Assembly (NCBI GenBank): GCA_020252645.1
Contig: JADCCN010000002.1
Location: 1-64,000, forward strand
Length of the DNA: 64,000 nt
From: Methylobacterium sp.
GTDB lineage: Bacteria > Pseudomonadota > Alphaproteobacteria > Rhizobiales > Beijerinckiaceae
Reading direction: 5' to 3'
Positions 1 to 8,817 of the stretch are shown here, piece by piece. The position numbers were made by a program, and so were the translations under genes. The notes beneath the pieces were generated by a model that saw nothing but the letters and a program-made list of their open reading frames with translations, was not told the origin of the DNA and made no database searches. The first letter of the stretch is position 1; each line of letters opens with the position of its first letter.

Positions 1-129
1 CTTCCCGACGCCCGGGAGAACGTAAAGGCTTGGCGGAGGGACTGTAACGAGCTACGACCTCATAGCGCGATCGGGAACAAGCCCCCGATAACGCTCGTCA
101 ATCGGTCATCGGCATGCAGCCCGCGATGA
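1..129 (+). CDS. IS3-family transposase OrfB, C-terminal fragment
   Basis: Frame 1 is open from the first base to a TGA at 127-129 and gives 42 residues. They include the string WRRDCNELRPHSAIGNKPP, the conserved C-terminal block of IS3-family (IS407/IS511 group) DDE integrases, usually written as W..DYN..RPHSALG..PP. The DDE residues would lie upstream, outside the window, so intactness cannot be judged. The protein would catalyse strand transfer of the element. An overlapping 83-residue frame at 114-365 has no family features and is not a gene. Confidence 0.7.
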   Translation, partial: LPDARENVKAWRRDCNELRPHSAIGNKPPITLVNRSSACSPR

Positions 130-235
130 CCCGTTACCCCCTGGAAGCGGCCAGCGAGCCGGTCCAACATCGGGGGCAGGCTCAGATGCGGCCAGAACGA
201 ACTTCAAGCTGGATTAGGTCAGAGGGGCAACGTCA
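1..235 (+). mobile_element. Right end of an IS3-family insertion sequence, cut by the window edge
   Basis: The first 129 bases encode the C-terminus of an IS3-type OrfB integrase. The stretch after its stop ends in GGTCAGAGGGGCAACGTCA at about 217-235. That sequence resembles the terminal inverted repeats of IS407/IS511-like IS3 elements and ends in the CA expected of the family. The left end lies outside the window, so inverted repeat and target duplication cannot be compared. Repeat copy A begins 23 bases further on. The right boundary is inferred from the terminal sequence only. Confidence 0.6.
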
Positions 236-258
236 TCATGAACCGCACAAAGCCAGTT

Positions 259-365
259 TAGAGCGAAATTCGATCTGCATGAATCAGATCGATCTCTCTA
301 TGTTTTTGTTATTGATCGTATTTTCTTCGATCAACCGGTATCTATTTGATCGGAAAATGCTCTAG
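259..365 (-). repeat. Two-hairpin intergenic repeat, copy A (GATCAA subtype)
   Basis: About 107 bp bounded by TAGAGC and GCTCTAG. One arm folds as GATCAA/TTGATC around a CCGGTATCTA loop, and the other pairs around GATCT/AGATC. It is in inverse orientation to copies D, E and F and is closest to copies E and F. It lies between the IS3 end and the 3' end of the permease gene. No gene is seen from 236 to 404. Confidence 0.85.
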
Positions 366-404
366 CCGTAATGGGTTGCGTCGGGTTCTGTCGCCGTTTA
401 AGGC

Positions 405-1226
405 TTACCGGGAGGTTCTTTTGCCGAAAAGCTGAGAAATCGACAGCAAAACCGATGTGAGAATGACGACCAAGGTGGAGATGGCAGCGATCGTCGGGTC
501 GATCTGGTCTCTCAGGGCATTGAACATGTTTCGAGTGAGGGTCGAGTTCTGACCGCCCGAAACAAACAGCGACACGATGACCTCGTCAAATGACGTCAGG
601 AAAGCCAGCACTGCAGCCGAGACAACAGAAAAGCGGATCTGCGGCAGGGTGACAAGGAAGAATGCTTGAATCCTTGATGCGCCAAGGCTGCGAGCGACAC
701 GCTCCTGATTCATGTCGAAACTCTTCAGAGCGGAAGAGACCACCATCATCACGATCGGAATGGCAAGCATGCTGTGCGCGAGCACAAGTCCGGTCATGGA
801 ATTCACCAGCTTGAGCTGCACATAGACATAGAAGATACCGATGCCGACAAGAATGACCGGTATGATGATCGGGGTCAGAAGGATCCCCAGGATGAGGCCT
901 GAAAATCCCAGCCGGGCGGCGTGCAACCCATAGGCCGCCATCGTCCCGAAGAGGGTCGCGACGATCATCGTCAGGATGCCGGCCTTGAAGGATGTTGCTG
1001 TGGCCTGCATCCAGGCAGTCGAATTGAAGTAGTTCCGATACCATCGCAGAGACCATTCGCGAGGCGGAAATTCAAGATACTGCGATTCCGAGAACGACAT
1101 CGGGATCACGATGAGCGTCGGCAGCATCAGGAAGAAGAGAACCAGTCCAGCGACGAGATAAAGCCAAAGTCGGCGTCCGTGCGTAATCTGGGTATCCGAT
1201 GCGGGTCGCAGGAGCCAGTTCATCAC
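405..1226 (-). CDS. Pot-type ABC transporter permease, PotC-like
   Basis: A 273-residue integral membrane protein and the second permease of a spermidine/putrescine-type (opine/ferric/polyamine class) importer. The N-terminus is a hydrophobic segment (about residues 19-42), followed by four or five further membrane spans. The cytoplasmic EAA loop that docks on the ATPase is readable as RSLGASRIQAFFLVTLPQ near residues 178-196. The gene is last in the transporter operon and its start overlaps the stop of the preceding permease by four bases, implying translational coupling. A small-amine substrate is inferred from the neighbouring oxidoreductases and the binding protein class. Confidence 0.93.
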   Translation of the reverse strand: MMNWLLRPASDTQITHGRRLWLYLVAGLVLFFLMLPTLIVIPMSFSESQYLEFPPREWSLRWYRNYFNSTAWMQATATSFKAGILTMIVATLFGTMAAYGLHAARLGFSGLILGILLTPIIIPVILVGIGIFYVYVQLKLVNSMTGLVLAHSMLAIPIVMMVVSSALKSFDMNQERVARSLGASRIQAFFLVTLPQIRFSVVSAAVLAFLTSFDEVIVSLFVSGGQNSTLTRNMFNALRDQIDPTIAAISTLVVILTSVLLSISQLFGKRTSR

Positions 1227-2113
1227 GCCGCCCCTCCGCCCAGCAGGCGGTCGAGCCTCACAACGCGCGAAGCCACGTAGAGGATCGCCCCGGTCAGAAC
1301 AAACAGCACGACGCCGAGTGAGCTGGCCGCACCCCAGTTGAAGAACAATTCAATATCCGTTGCGATGCGGTTGGCGACCATCGTGATCTTGCCGCCGCCG
1401 AGAACCGCTGGCGTCACATAAAAACCAAGGCAAAGGATGAAGACCATCAGCGCTCCGGCGAGCAAGCCAGGCAAGGAAAGCGGCAGAAACACAAGCCAGA
1501 AGGCCCACGTCGGGCTGGCGCCGAGATTGGCGGCCGCCCTGAGATAGTCCTGATCGATAGCCCGCATGGAGGCATAGACCGGTAGAACCATGAACGGCAG
1601 CATGATGTGAACCATCCCGATCAGCGTGCCATTGAGATTGTGCACAAGCGTCAGCGGTGTATCCCAAAGTCCCAGCTTCATGCCCCAGGTATTGATCACA
1701 CCCTGTCGCTGGAGGAGGACGAGCCAGGCGTAGGTGCGCACCAGAAGCGACGTCCAGAAGGGCAGCATCACGGCGATCATGCAGATGTTGGCAGCACGGC
1801 GCGGCAGCTGCGAGAGCACGTAAGCCAGCGGATATCCGAGCAGGATGCAGATCGCCGTTGTGATGAAGCTGATTTCGAACGTGATGCGGAAAGCGCGTCC
1901 GTAGGAGGGCTGTACCAGCATCCGGCGGTAGTGTTCCAGAGTGAGAGCGCCCGCATCATCCAGGAAAGACAGCCAGAACAGCCAGCCGACCGGCAACAGC
2001 ATGGTCATCGTCACAAGCAGCAGTGCCGGACCGCTCAGGCTGAAAAGTGCCAAACGTTCAACCAGCGCGTCGCGGCGCAGCCCTTCGGCATTCGGCCCTG
2101 CTGCTTTGCTCAT
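1223..2113 (-). CDS. Pot-type ABC transporter permease, PotB-like
   Basis: A 296-residue membrane permease with a hydrophobic span at about residues 27-50 and several more downstream. Its EAA-loop segment reads AAANLGASPTWAFWLVFLP near residue 190. It resembles the first permease of polyamine/opine importers and should form a heterodimer with the product of 405-1226. The start ATG overlaps the stop of the ATPase gene by four bases, and its own stop overlaps the next permease in the same way, so all three genes are translationally linked. Confidence 0.93.
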   Translation of the reverse strand: MSKAAGPNAEGLRRDALVERLALFSLSGPALLLVTMTMLLPVGWLFWLSFLDDAGALTLEHYRRMLVQPSYGRAFRITFEISFITTAICILLGYPLAYVLSQLPRRAANICMIAVMLPFWTSLLVRTYAWLVLLQRQGVINTWGMKLGLWDTPLTLVHNLNGTLIGMVHIMLPFMVLPVYASMRAIDQDYLRAAANLGASPTWAFWLVFLPLSLPGLLAGALMVFILCLGFYVTPAVLGGGKITMVANRIATDIELFFNWGAASSLGVVLFVLTGAILYVASRVVRLDRLLGGGAA

Positions 2114-3186
2114 GCCGCGCTCTCGTCTGCCGGCAGGAGGTAGGTATCCACCGCTTTCAGTCCCAAATTCAGGTTTTCTCCAACCAGGGGCGCTCGTGCC
2201 GAGGCACTTGCCCTGACGCTGACATTCGAACCGTCTGTGAGCGATGCATGAACGAGGACGCTGTCACCCTGATAGATCGCCGCTGTCACGGTGGCGGGAA
2301 GCAAATTGACGCCTTCTGTTGCAGCGTGCTCCAAGATCGTGAGGCGTTCGGGTCGAATCATCAGGTGATGTGGCCCTTTCCGCGCCGGCTGGCTCGCGAG
2401 CGTGAGGGGGATGCCATTGAAACTGCATCCGCGTGAATCAACGTTGACAGTGACGAAGGTGGATTCCCCGATGAACTCGGCGACGAAGCGATTGGCAGGC
2501 CGCTCATAGATCGCTTTCGGCGTATCGATCTGGCGGATACGGCCGAGATCAATGACCGCGATGCGATCCGACATGGTGAGCGCCTCGCGCTGGTCATGCG
2601 TGACATAGACCGTCGTCATGCCAAGCCGTTCGTGCAGTTGTCGCAGTTCAATCTGCATATGCTCGCGCAACTGCTTGTCGAGCGCTGACAAGGGCTCGTC
2701 CATGAGCAGGATGCGCGGTTCGAAGACGATGGCACGGGCAAGTGCGATACGCTGGCGCTGCCCGCCAGAGAGTTGATCGATGCGGCGCGCGCCATAGCCG
2801 TCGAGCTTGACCAATTCCAATGCCTGCTCGACGCGCTGTTTCGTTTCGGCTTTGCCGATCCCTCGAAGCCTGAGCGGGAAGGCGATGTTCGCTGTGACAT
2901 CGAGGTGAGGGAAAAGCGCATAGTTCTGGAAGACCATGCCAACATCGCGCTTGTGGGGGGGCAGCCGGATGACCTCGCGCTCACCGAATGTGATGCTGCC
3001 GCAATCGGGCCGGACAAAGCCTGCCAGCATCATCAGCAGCGTGGTTTTGCCGGACCCGGAAGGTCCGAGCAGGGTTAGGAATTCGCCGCGCTGAACATCA
3101 AGATCAACCGCGTCAAGAACACGAAGCGTGCCGTAGCTCTTCGTCAGATGTCTGACAGCGATCGGGAGCGCCGCGTCTCTTGCCAT
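2110..3186 (-). CDS. Pot-type ABC transporter ATP-binding protein, PotA-like
   Basis: A 358-residue ATPase that energises the importer. Walker A is GPSGSGKTT near residues 41-49, the Q-loop is VFQNYALFPH, the ABC signature is [14 protein letters not shown], and Walker B is LLMDEPLSALD. A C-terminal extension of about 120 residues has the character of the TOBE substrate/regulatory domain of the PotA/MalK class. An AGGAA ribosome-binding site precedes the ATG. It lies downstream of the binding-protein gene, separated by a strong hairpin. Confidence 0.95.
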   Translation of the reverse strand: MARDAALPIAVRHLTKSYGTLRVLDAVDLDVQRGEFLTLLGPSGSGKTTLLMMLAGFVRPDCGSITFGEREVIRLPPHKRDVGMVFQNYALFPHLDVTANIAFPLRLRGIGKAETKQRVEQALELVKLDGYGARRIDQLSGGQRQRIALARAIVFEPRILLMDEPLSALDKQLREHMQIELRQLHERLGMTTVYVTHDQREALTMSDRIAVIDLGRIRQIDTPKAIYERPANRFVAEFIGESTFVTVNVDSRGCSFNGIPLTLASQPARKGPHHLMIRPERLTILEHAATEGVNLLPATVTAAIYQGDSVLVHASLTDGSNVSVRASASARAPLVGENLNLGLKAVDTYLLPADESAA

Positions 3187-3220
3187 ACCGGTTTCCTGTA
3201 TTTCCTGCTTGTTCGATGGT

Positions 3221-3255
3221 GATGGAGCGAGGCCCGTGTTGTGCCCCGCTCCATC
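3221..3255 (-). promoter_or_regulatory. Intercistronic hairpin between binding-protein and ATPase genes
   Basis: GATGGAGCG at 3221-3229 pairs perfectly with CGCTCCATC at 3247-3255, and an inner GGC/GCC adds three pairs after one mismatch. There is no T-run on the coding (minus) side, so it is unlikely to be a full terminator. A hairpin just after a binding-protein gene commonly stabilises the upstream mRNA and lowers expression of the membrane components. Confidence 0.7.
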
Positions 3256-3276
3256 CGCTCGAGCGACAAAGCCGAC

Positions 3277-4344
3277 CTATTCGCTCAGCATGTTCTCGTA
3301 AGCTGCTGCGGCCTGTGCCTCGAACTTGATGTACCAGTCGAGGTTGATGGCCAGCTGGTTGGCGGCATTGTCCGGATGCGAGGGGAGCCGCTTTGAGTAG
3401 GCTGCGTCGATCGTGCCGAGGTCATAGGCCTTCTTGTTGGTCGGGCCGTAGGTGATGTATTTTGTGAATTCGGCCTGATATTGCGGCTTGCTGATCTCCG
3501 CCAGGAACTTCATGGCGAGGTCCTTGTTCGGCGCGCCCTTGGGAATTGCAAAGCAATCATAGTCGAGCAAAGCCTGGTTGAAGGTATAGGCCACCTTGGC
3601 ACCATCCTTAGCGACCACGTCGAACCGACCATTCCAGCCGGTGATCATGTCGACTTCCCCATCCTTCATCAGCTGGGCGTGCTGCGCGCCCGAGGTCCAC
3701 CAGACCGCGACATGGGGCTTGAGTTCCTTGACCTTCCTGACCGCCCGCTCGATGCCGCCAGGGGCGCTGAGAACTTCATAGACCTTGTTGGGGGGAACGC
3801 CATCCGCCATCAAGGCGGGCTCAAGCGCACCCGCAACGCCCTTGCGATAGGAGCGCTTGCCGGGAAACTTCTTCACATCCCAGAAGTCGGCCCAGCTCTT
3901 GGGGCCATTGTCACCGAATGTCTTGGTGTTCCAGGCTAGGACGGTTGAGAAGACATCGCCACCGACGCAATGGTCTGTGGCCATGTTGGGTAGAAAGTCC
4001 TTGATGTCGATAACCTTGTAGTCAAGCTTCTCCAGAATGCCTTCGGCGCCGGCCCTTGCAGCGCTACCCGAGCCGCTTGCCACAATATCCCATGTGACGG
4101 CACCGGCCCGCACCTTCAGCCTGAGATCGGCGATGCCGGAATAGGTCTCTTCCTTGACCGTGATGCCAAGCGCTTTCGCTGCCGGCTGGAACAGGGCCTT
4201 GCTTTGCCCTTCCTGATAGGACCCGCCGAAAGACACAACGGTCAGTGTTTGTTGTGCCGCCGCGTGGTAGGCGCTCCCGGACAGCGCGATGCCACTCAGA
4301 ATGAGGGCAGCGAAACGTCCTCCTGCTGTTTTCTTGTCGTTCAT
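3277..4344 (-). CDS. Periplasmic substrate-binding protein of Pot-type ABC transporter, PotD-like
   Basis: A 355-residue exported protein with an N-terminal signal peptide (hydrophobic core about residues 11-28, probable cleavage after AAAQ near residue 31). The mature start LTVVSFGGSYQEGQ is typical of the family-1/8 PotD-like binding proteins that deliver polyamines, opines or thiamine-type compounds. The gene opens the transporter operon SBP-ATPase-permease-permease. Upstream lies repeat copy B, then the aldehyde dehydrogenase and enolase-superfamily genes on the same strand. The exact ligand cannot be read from sequence. Confidence 0.93.
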   Translation of the reverse strand: MNDKKTAGGRFAALILSGIALSGSAYHAAAQQTLTVVSFGGSYQEGQSKALFQPAAKALGITVKEETYSGIADLRLKVRAGAVTWDIVASGSGSAARAGAEGILEKLDYKVIDIKDFLPNMATDHCVGGDVFSTVLAWNTKTFGDNGPKSWADFWDVKKFPGKRSYRKGVAGALEPALMADGVPPNKVYEVLSAPGGIERAVRKVKELKPHVAVWWTSGAQHAQLMKDGEVDMITGWNGRFDVVAKDGAKVAYTFNQALLDYDCFAIPKGAPNKDLAMKFLAEISKPQYQAEFTKYITYGPTNKKAYDLGTIDAAYSKRLPSHPDNAANQLAINLDWYIKFEAQAAAAYENMLSE

Positions 4345-4431
4345 GGCTTTTCTCCCTGTGGCCCGATGACAATTTTCGTCGCTTATTTGGTCGGCAGAAC
4401 AGGGCCATTTTAGACTGCCAACGATACCATT

Positions 4432-4538
4432 TAGAGCGGTTACCGATCTGACTGAATGAGATCGACCTCTCTAAGCTCTTGATTTACCGCATTTTATTTC
4501 GAAGAGCCGGTAACTACTTCTTCGAAAAAATGTTCTAG
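4432..4538 (-). repeat. Two-hairpin intergenic repeat, copy B (GAAGAA subtype)
   Basis: About 107 bp starting TTAGAGCGG and ending GTTCTAG. One arm pairs CGAAGA with TCTTCG around a CCGGTAACTA loop, and the other pairs around GATCT/AGATC. Its right terminus supplies the TAG stop codon of the aldehyde dehydrogenase gene read on the minus strand, so the element abuts that gene exactly. Confidence 0.85.
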
Positions 4539-6028
4539 AGGCGGGCCGTTATGCATTTGAGCTTTGAGAAGCTCGCAAGCGCCTCGAGTCCCTTGGCGCG
4601 TCCGAACCCGGACGCACGGTTCCCGCCGAAGGGCGTCTCGATGCCACCGGCAAAAAACTCATTGATGTAGACCTGCCCGGCATCGAGCCTTTCAGCGATG
4701 CGGTGCGCATGGGACAAGTCCCGCGTATAGATGCCGGCGGCCAGCGCATAGTCTGTGCCGTTCGCCAGCGCGATGGCATGCTCAACCGTGTCCGCGATTT
4801 GCACGCAAAGGACGGGGCCGAAGATTTCGCATTGCACGGCCTCGTCATCCGGTGTGAGGCCATCGAGGATGGTTGGTTCATGGAACCAGCCGAGACCTGT
4901 TTCGGGATCAACTGCACTCCGGCCGCCGCACAGGACCTCGGCGCCCCGGGCTCGCGCCCGCTCGACAAAGCCGCCGATCCGCGCAAGCTGGGCGGGTGAA
5001 TTGACGGGCCCCATATCGACCGCTCGCAGGCCATGCCCAACCCGAAGCGCGCGCGTGCGTTCAACCAGCTTCGCGACAAAGCCGGCATGAATTCGCCGTT
5101 CCAGGATCAGCCGCGACCCGGCAGAGCAGATTTGCCCGGCATTCTCGAAAATCGCACCGAGGACACCCTCGATCGCGATGTCCAGATCCGCGTCGGCCAG
5201 CACGATCACGGGTGACTTGCCGCCCAGTTCGAGCGCAAGGCGCGTCACATGCGGCGCCGCATTCTGCATGACGCTAATCCCGGTCGTGACCGAGCCCGTG
5301 AATGTGATGTGGTCGATGCCCGGATGAGCCACCAGCGGTGCGCCGACTTCGGTTCCGGTTCCGGTCACGACATTGAAAACACCTGAAGGAAGCCCCGCCT
5401 CGGCAAGGATTTCGCCCAGCATCAACGCCGTGAGCGGGGTCTGGTCCGCCGGCTTGGCAACGATGGTGCAGCCTGCGGCCAGGGCCGGGGCGAGCCCGCG
5501 CACCAGGGTCGAGATCGGGTAGTTCCAGGGCACGATCTGCCCGACAACGCCGATCGGCTCGTGTCGGGTATATGAAACGTAGTCCGGTCCAAGCGGAATG
5601 CTGCTGCCCTGAAACTTGTCGCATGCTCCGGCATAATACTCGAAAGCCCGGACCGCGCCGCCGACATCACCCTGCGCCTCGACCAGTCTCTTGCCCGCAT
5701 GGAGTGCTTCTGCGACGGCCAGCCGATCTGCGTGAGCGCGGATCAGGGCGGATATGCGGGCCAGGAGGCGACCGCGCTCTGCGGGAACCATGCTGCCCCA
5801 AGGGCCGGACAAGGCGGTGCGCGCCGCGCCGATCGCGAGATCCACATCCGATGCATCACCAGCGGCAACAGAGGTGAAGGCCTTGCCGGTTCCGGGATCG
5901 ATTGTTTCCATGCGCCCGCCGGAGGCGGAAGGAAGGCGCCGCCCGTCGATCCAGTGCTGCCGGGGCAAACCAGCGATCGTGCCGGTCCGGCGAGCCTCAT
6001 CGACCAGATGAGCCAGATCCTTGTTCAT
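4535..6028 (-). CDS. NAD(P)-dependent aldehyde dehydrogenase
   Basis: A 497-residue ALDH-superfamily enzyme that oxidises an aldehyde to the acid. Catalytic residues are visible: Asn169 (VPWNYPIS), Glu267 (LALELGGK) and the nucleophile Cys301 ([11 protein letters not shown]). The FTGSVTTG nucleotide-binding turn is near residue 243. The chosen ATG at 6028 has a GGGAG site and overlaps the stop of the enolase-superfamily gene; an ATG at 6040 is possible. Beside an amine-type importer, a GMC dehydrogenase and a FAD amine oxidase, it would remove aldehydes made from amines or amino alcohols. The TAG stop is provided by repeat copy B. Confidence 0.95.
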   Translation of the reverse strand: MNKDLAHLVDEARRTGTIAGLPRQHWIDGRRLPSASGGRMETIDPGTGKAFTSVAAGDASDVDLAIGAARTALSGPWGSMVPAERGRLLARISALIRAHADRLAVAEALHAGKRLVEAQGDVGGAVRAFEYYAGACDKFQGSSIPLGPDYVSYTRHEPIGVVGQIVPWNYPISTLVRGLAPALAAGCTIVAKPADQTPLTALMLGEILAEAGLPSGVFNVVTGTGTEVGAPLVAHPGIDHITFTGSVTTGISVMQNAAPHVTRLALELGGKSPVIVLADADLDIAIEGVLGAIFENAGQICSAGSRLILERRIHAGFVAKLVERTRALRVGHGLRAVDMGPVNSPAQLARIGGFVERARARGAEVLCGGRSAVDPETGLGWFHEPTILDGLTPDDEAVQCEIFGPVLCVQIADTVEHAIALANGTDYALAAGIYTRDLSHAHRIAERLDAGQVYINEFFAGGIETPFGGNRASGFGRAKGLEALASFSKLKCITARL

Positions 6029-7134
6029 CGGCTCTCCCATGCGCTAACCTGATGTTGCGCCTTTGAAAGCCAGTCGGGATGAATCTCGATGCCCCAGCCC
6101 GGCTCATCCGAAACCGTGGCATGGCCATCGACAATGTCATAGGGCGATTTGCGATAAAGCCCGTATTGCCACGGATAGTAATCGGCTTCCTCGATCGAGA
6201 ATTCGAGATAGTTGCCGGCATTCGGGATCGCGCGCAGCAGATGCATCGTGAACAGCGTCACCAGCGACCAGTTGGCGCAATGGGGCGTGCAGGGCAGCCC
6301 GGCAGCAGCGCCCATGGCCGCAACGCGCATGGTGCGCACCATGCCGCCGAGATAGCAGATATCCGGCTGGATGATATCGACGGCCTGCATTTCGATCATG
6401 TGCCGCCAGATTGGGATGTAGCAATCCTGCTCGCCGCCGGTGACATCAAGGGTTAGCGCTTCCCGGACCTCGCGCGTCTGTTCGAGTTCCCAATAGGGGC
6501 ATGGCTCCTCGAAATGGCAGACGCCATGATCCTCCAGCATGCGACCAACCTCGATCGCGCGCTGGGGCGAAAACCCGCTATTCGCGTCGACCATCAGCGC
6601 GACCCTGTCGCCCAGAGCCTTGCGAACAGCCGGAACAATCGCTTCCGTGCGACCGGGCCATTCATCGATGTCATGGCCACATTCAGCCGCCACGCGAAAC
6701 TTGAAGGCATCGAAGCCGAACTGGTCCCGCAGCTTCAGGAAGCGCCTGGCCTCATCGTCAGGCGTAATGTCGCGCTTCATGGATGAGGCGTAGGCACGCA
6801 GGCGACCGGGCTTCCCGCCCAGCAATTCGCAAACGCTCTTGCCGGCGCGCTTGCCGGCCATGTCCCAAAGAGCCGTATCAAGTCCGCCGATCGCACGAAA
6901 AAGATGGCTGCCGGGGAACTTGTGTTCCTTCTCTGGAACAAGGTCGACAATTCCGGCGATATCGGTGCTGTCGTGGCCGAGGGCCCAGGGCGCGATCTGA
7001 CGATGCAGGATCAGCGCAGAGATATCCGAATGATAGGTCGAGACCTGTCCCCAGCCTTGCGCTCCATCCTCGGCAGTGACACGAACGAAGCCGACATCCT
7101 GCGTTGTAAACGTCTCGATCTTGGAAATTTTCAT
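6025..7134 (-). CDS. Mandelate racemase/muconate-lactonizing (enolase superfamily) enzyme
   Basis: A 369-residue enolase-superfamily protein with an N-terminal capping domain and a C-terminal barrel. Metal ligands appear as Asp183 (VDANSGF), Glu209 or Glu210 (FEEPCP) and Glu235 (GGEQD). The Asp258/His285 pair ([13 protein letters not shown]) is the general-base dyad of the mandelate racemase group. At the KxK position the sequence is Lys145-Phe-Arg147. The family dehydrates or epimerises sugar acids and related carboxylates; the substrate is unknown. The ATG at 7134 gives a normal family N-terminus; an upstream GTG at 7149 is an alternative. It is divergent from the MocR regulator, which may control it. 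Confidence 0.9.
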   Translation of the reverse strand: MKISKIETFTTQDVGFVRVTAEDGAQGWGQVSTYHSDISALILHRQIAPWALGHDSTDIAGIVDLVPEKEHKFPGSHLFRAIGGLDTALWDMAGKRAGKSVCELLGGKPGRLRAYASSMKRDITPDDEARRFLKLRDQFGFDAFKFRVAAECGHDIDEWPGRTEAIVPAVRKALGDRVALMVDANSGFSPQRAIEVGRMLEDHGVCHFEEPCPYWELEQTREVREALTLDVTGGEQDCYIPIWRHMIEMQAVDIIQPDICYLGGMVRTMRVAAMGAAAGLPCTPHCANWSLVTLFTMHLLRAIPNAGNYLEFSIEEADYYPWQYGLYRKSPYDIVDGHATVSDEPGWGIEIHPDWLSKAQHQVSAWESR

Positions 7135-7265
7135 CACTGAGCACACCACATTTCATGGGATCATCACGGTCGAGCCGAATTGGCGGAAAACTAAGGTCCA
7201 ATCTCGTTAAACTGTGATACCATTTTGACTGATCGACCCATGCACCGGAGGCGGAGAGGCAAGAG

Positions 7266-8756
7266 ATGGTCAAGCGCGCCGGAGGAGCTCTCCTTCTGGG
7301 CATCCGGATGGATCGGGCATCGCCCGTGCCAATTGGAACCCAGCTTTACACCTCCTTGCGTGAGTTGATGCTCTCCGGCGCCATCGCCACCGGATTCCGC
7401 CTCCCCGCGACACGGACCCTCGCGAAGGAGCTCTCTGTTTCGCGCACAACGGTCGTTGATGCTTTCGAGCGACTGATCGCGGAGGGGCTGATCATCTCGC
7501 GCGTCGGCTCGGGAACGTTCGTCAGCGATGTGCTGGATGCTGAACGCCCGCGGCCGGCGCTTCCGTCCGGCCAGAATGGCGCGCCTCCGGCAAAGCCGAA
7601 GCTCTCTCGCGCAATGGATCACGCGATCGCCAAGTTTTCGTCGCGTCCCCGTTTGCCCTATCAGTCCGGTGCGTTTGTTACGGCATTGCCCGCCTATGAT
7701 GTTTTTCCCATGGCACAGTGGTCTCGTATCGCTGCCGGATTGTGGCGGGGAGCGCGTGCGGATGTGCTGGGTTATGGCGAGCCTTTTGGTTTGACGCGGC
7801 TGCGTGAGGCCATTGCGACGCATTTGCGTGGAAATCGCGGAATATCCTGCGAGGCAGGGCAGATTTTTATTGTGGGAGGAGCGCAGCAGGCCTTCTACCT
7901 GATCGGATCTGCCCTGCTCAACCCGGGTGACCGTGTCTGGTTCGAGAACCCCGGAGCGATCGGGGCGCGCAACAGCCTCATCGCCTGCGGAGCCGATCTG
8001 GTTCCGGTGCCGGTGGATCGGGATGGCCTTGTCGTGGAGGAGGGCGAACGGCTCAGCCCATCTTTCAGGCTGGCTTTCGTCACGCCGTCGCACCAGCAGC
8101 CACTCAGCCACATCATGAGCCTTGAACGTCGATTTGCGCTGTTGCGTGCCGCGCAGCGCGCTGAAGCGTGGATCATCGAGGATGATTATGATGGCGAGTT
8201 CTTTTTCGGTCGCCAGCCGATCCCGACTCTCAAGAGCATCGATCAGACCGGTCTGGTGATCTATGTCGGCACCTTCTCGAAATCGCTGTTCCCTGCATTG
8301 CGCCTCGGTTTCATGCTGGTCCCGCCCGCGCTCGTTGAAGCCTTTGAACGGATCACCGCGTCCTTTATTCAGGGGGTGCCGACAAGCATTCAGGCGATTG
8401 TTGCCGAATTCATGCAGGGCGGGCATTTCGCAACCCATATCCGGCGCATGCGCGGCGTTTATGCCGAGCGGCACGAAACACTCATCGCGCAGGCGCGCCA
8501 GCACCTTGGCGGCCTGATGGATGTCGTACCAACCGAAAGTGGCCTCCACACGATTGGATTATTGCCGCCCAGGATTTCCGAGCGAATTGCCACAAGAAGC
8601 GCGGCAGGTCAGGGCGTGATTGTCTCTCCCATTGATCGCTTTTCAATCGCTCCCACCCCTTTCAACGGACTTGTCCTCGGATTTGGTGCCGCCAATTCGC
8701 GTGAGATTCGTGACGGCATTGCCAAACTTGCTCCTGTCCTCGAGGCGCTCGCCTGA
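7266..8756 (+). CDS. MocR/PdxR-type transcriptional regulator (GntR winged helix fused to aminotransferase fold)
   Basis: A 496-residue fusion. Residues about 15-85 form a GntR winged helix-turn-helix (LPATRTLAKELSVSRTTVVD). Residues about 110-490 form a class I aminotransferase fold with the PLP-binding Lys in GTFSKSLFPALRLG near 340 and the Asp in IIEDDYDGEFF. Such proteins bind PLP and sense amino compounds or vitamin B6, acting as regulators rather than enzymes. It is divergent from the enolase/ALDH/transporter genes and upstream of the GMC and FAD oxidoreductase genes, so it probably controls one or both units. I saw no convincing operator in 7135-7265. This start has a GAGGCAAGAG sequence upstream. 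Confidence 0.94.
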   Translation: MVKRAGGALLLGIRMDRASPVPIGTQLYTSLRELMLSGAIATGFRLPATRTLAKELSVSRTTVVDAFERLIAEGLIISRVGSGTFVSDVLDAERPRPALPSGQNGAPPAKPKLSRAMDHAIAKFSSRPRLPYQSGAFVTALPAYDVFPMAQWSRIAAGLWRGARADVLGYGEPFGLTRLREAIATHLRGNRGISCEAGQIFIVGGAQQAFYLIGSALLNPGDRVWFENPGAIGARNSLIACGADLVPVPVDRDGLVVEEGERLSPSFRLAFVTPSHQQPLSHIMSLERRFALLRAAQRAEAWIIEDDYDGEFFFGRQPIPTLKSIDQTGLVIYVGTFSKSLFPALRLGFMLVPPALVEAFERITASFIQGVPTSIQAIVAEFMQGGHFATHIRRMRGVYAERHETLIAQARQHLGGLMDVVPTESGLHTIGLLPPRISERIATRSAAGQGVIVSPIDRFSIAPTPFNGLVLGFGAANSREIRDGIAKLAPVLEALA

Positions 8757-8817
8757 AGGACGAAGGCAAGTGGTATGCTGAAAATTTGAGATTGGCTATC
8801 AGCCGTGGGCCAATTTC

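Noticed and set aside
114-365. 83-codon frame at the left edge
   Set aside because: It overlaps the IS3 fragment and ends inside repeat copy A; it is made of IS end and repeat sequence.
7135-7265. Search for a MocR operator or the shared palindrome between the enolase and MocR genes
   Set aside because: GATACCAT and GGTCCAAT look vaguely repeated, but no clean direct or inverted repeat and no copy of the 19-bp motif was found.
7191-8549. 452-codon open frame antisense to the MocR gene
   Set aside because: It mirrors a well-supported regulator gene, has no family features, is rich in Arg/Gln/His and arises from high-GC codon bias.
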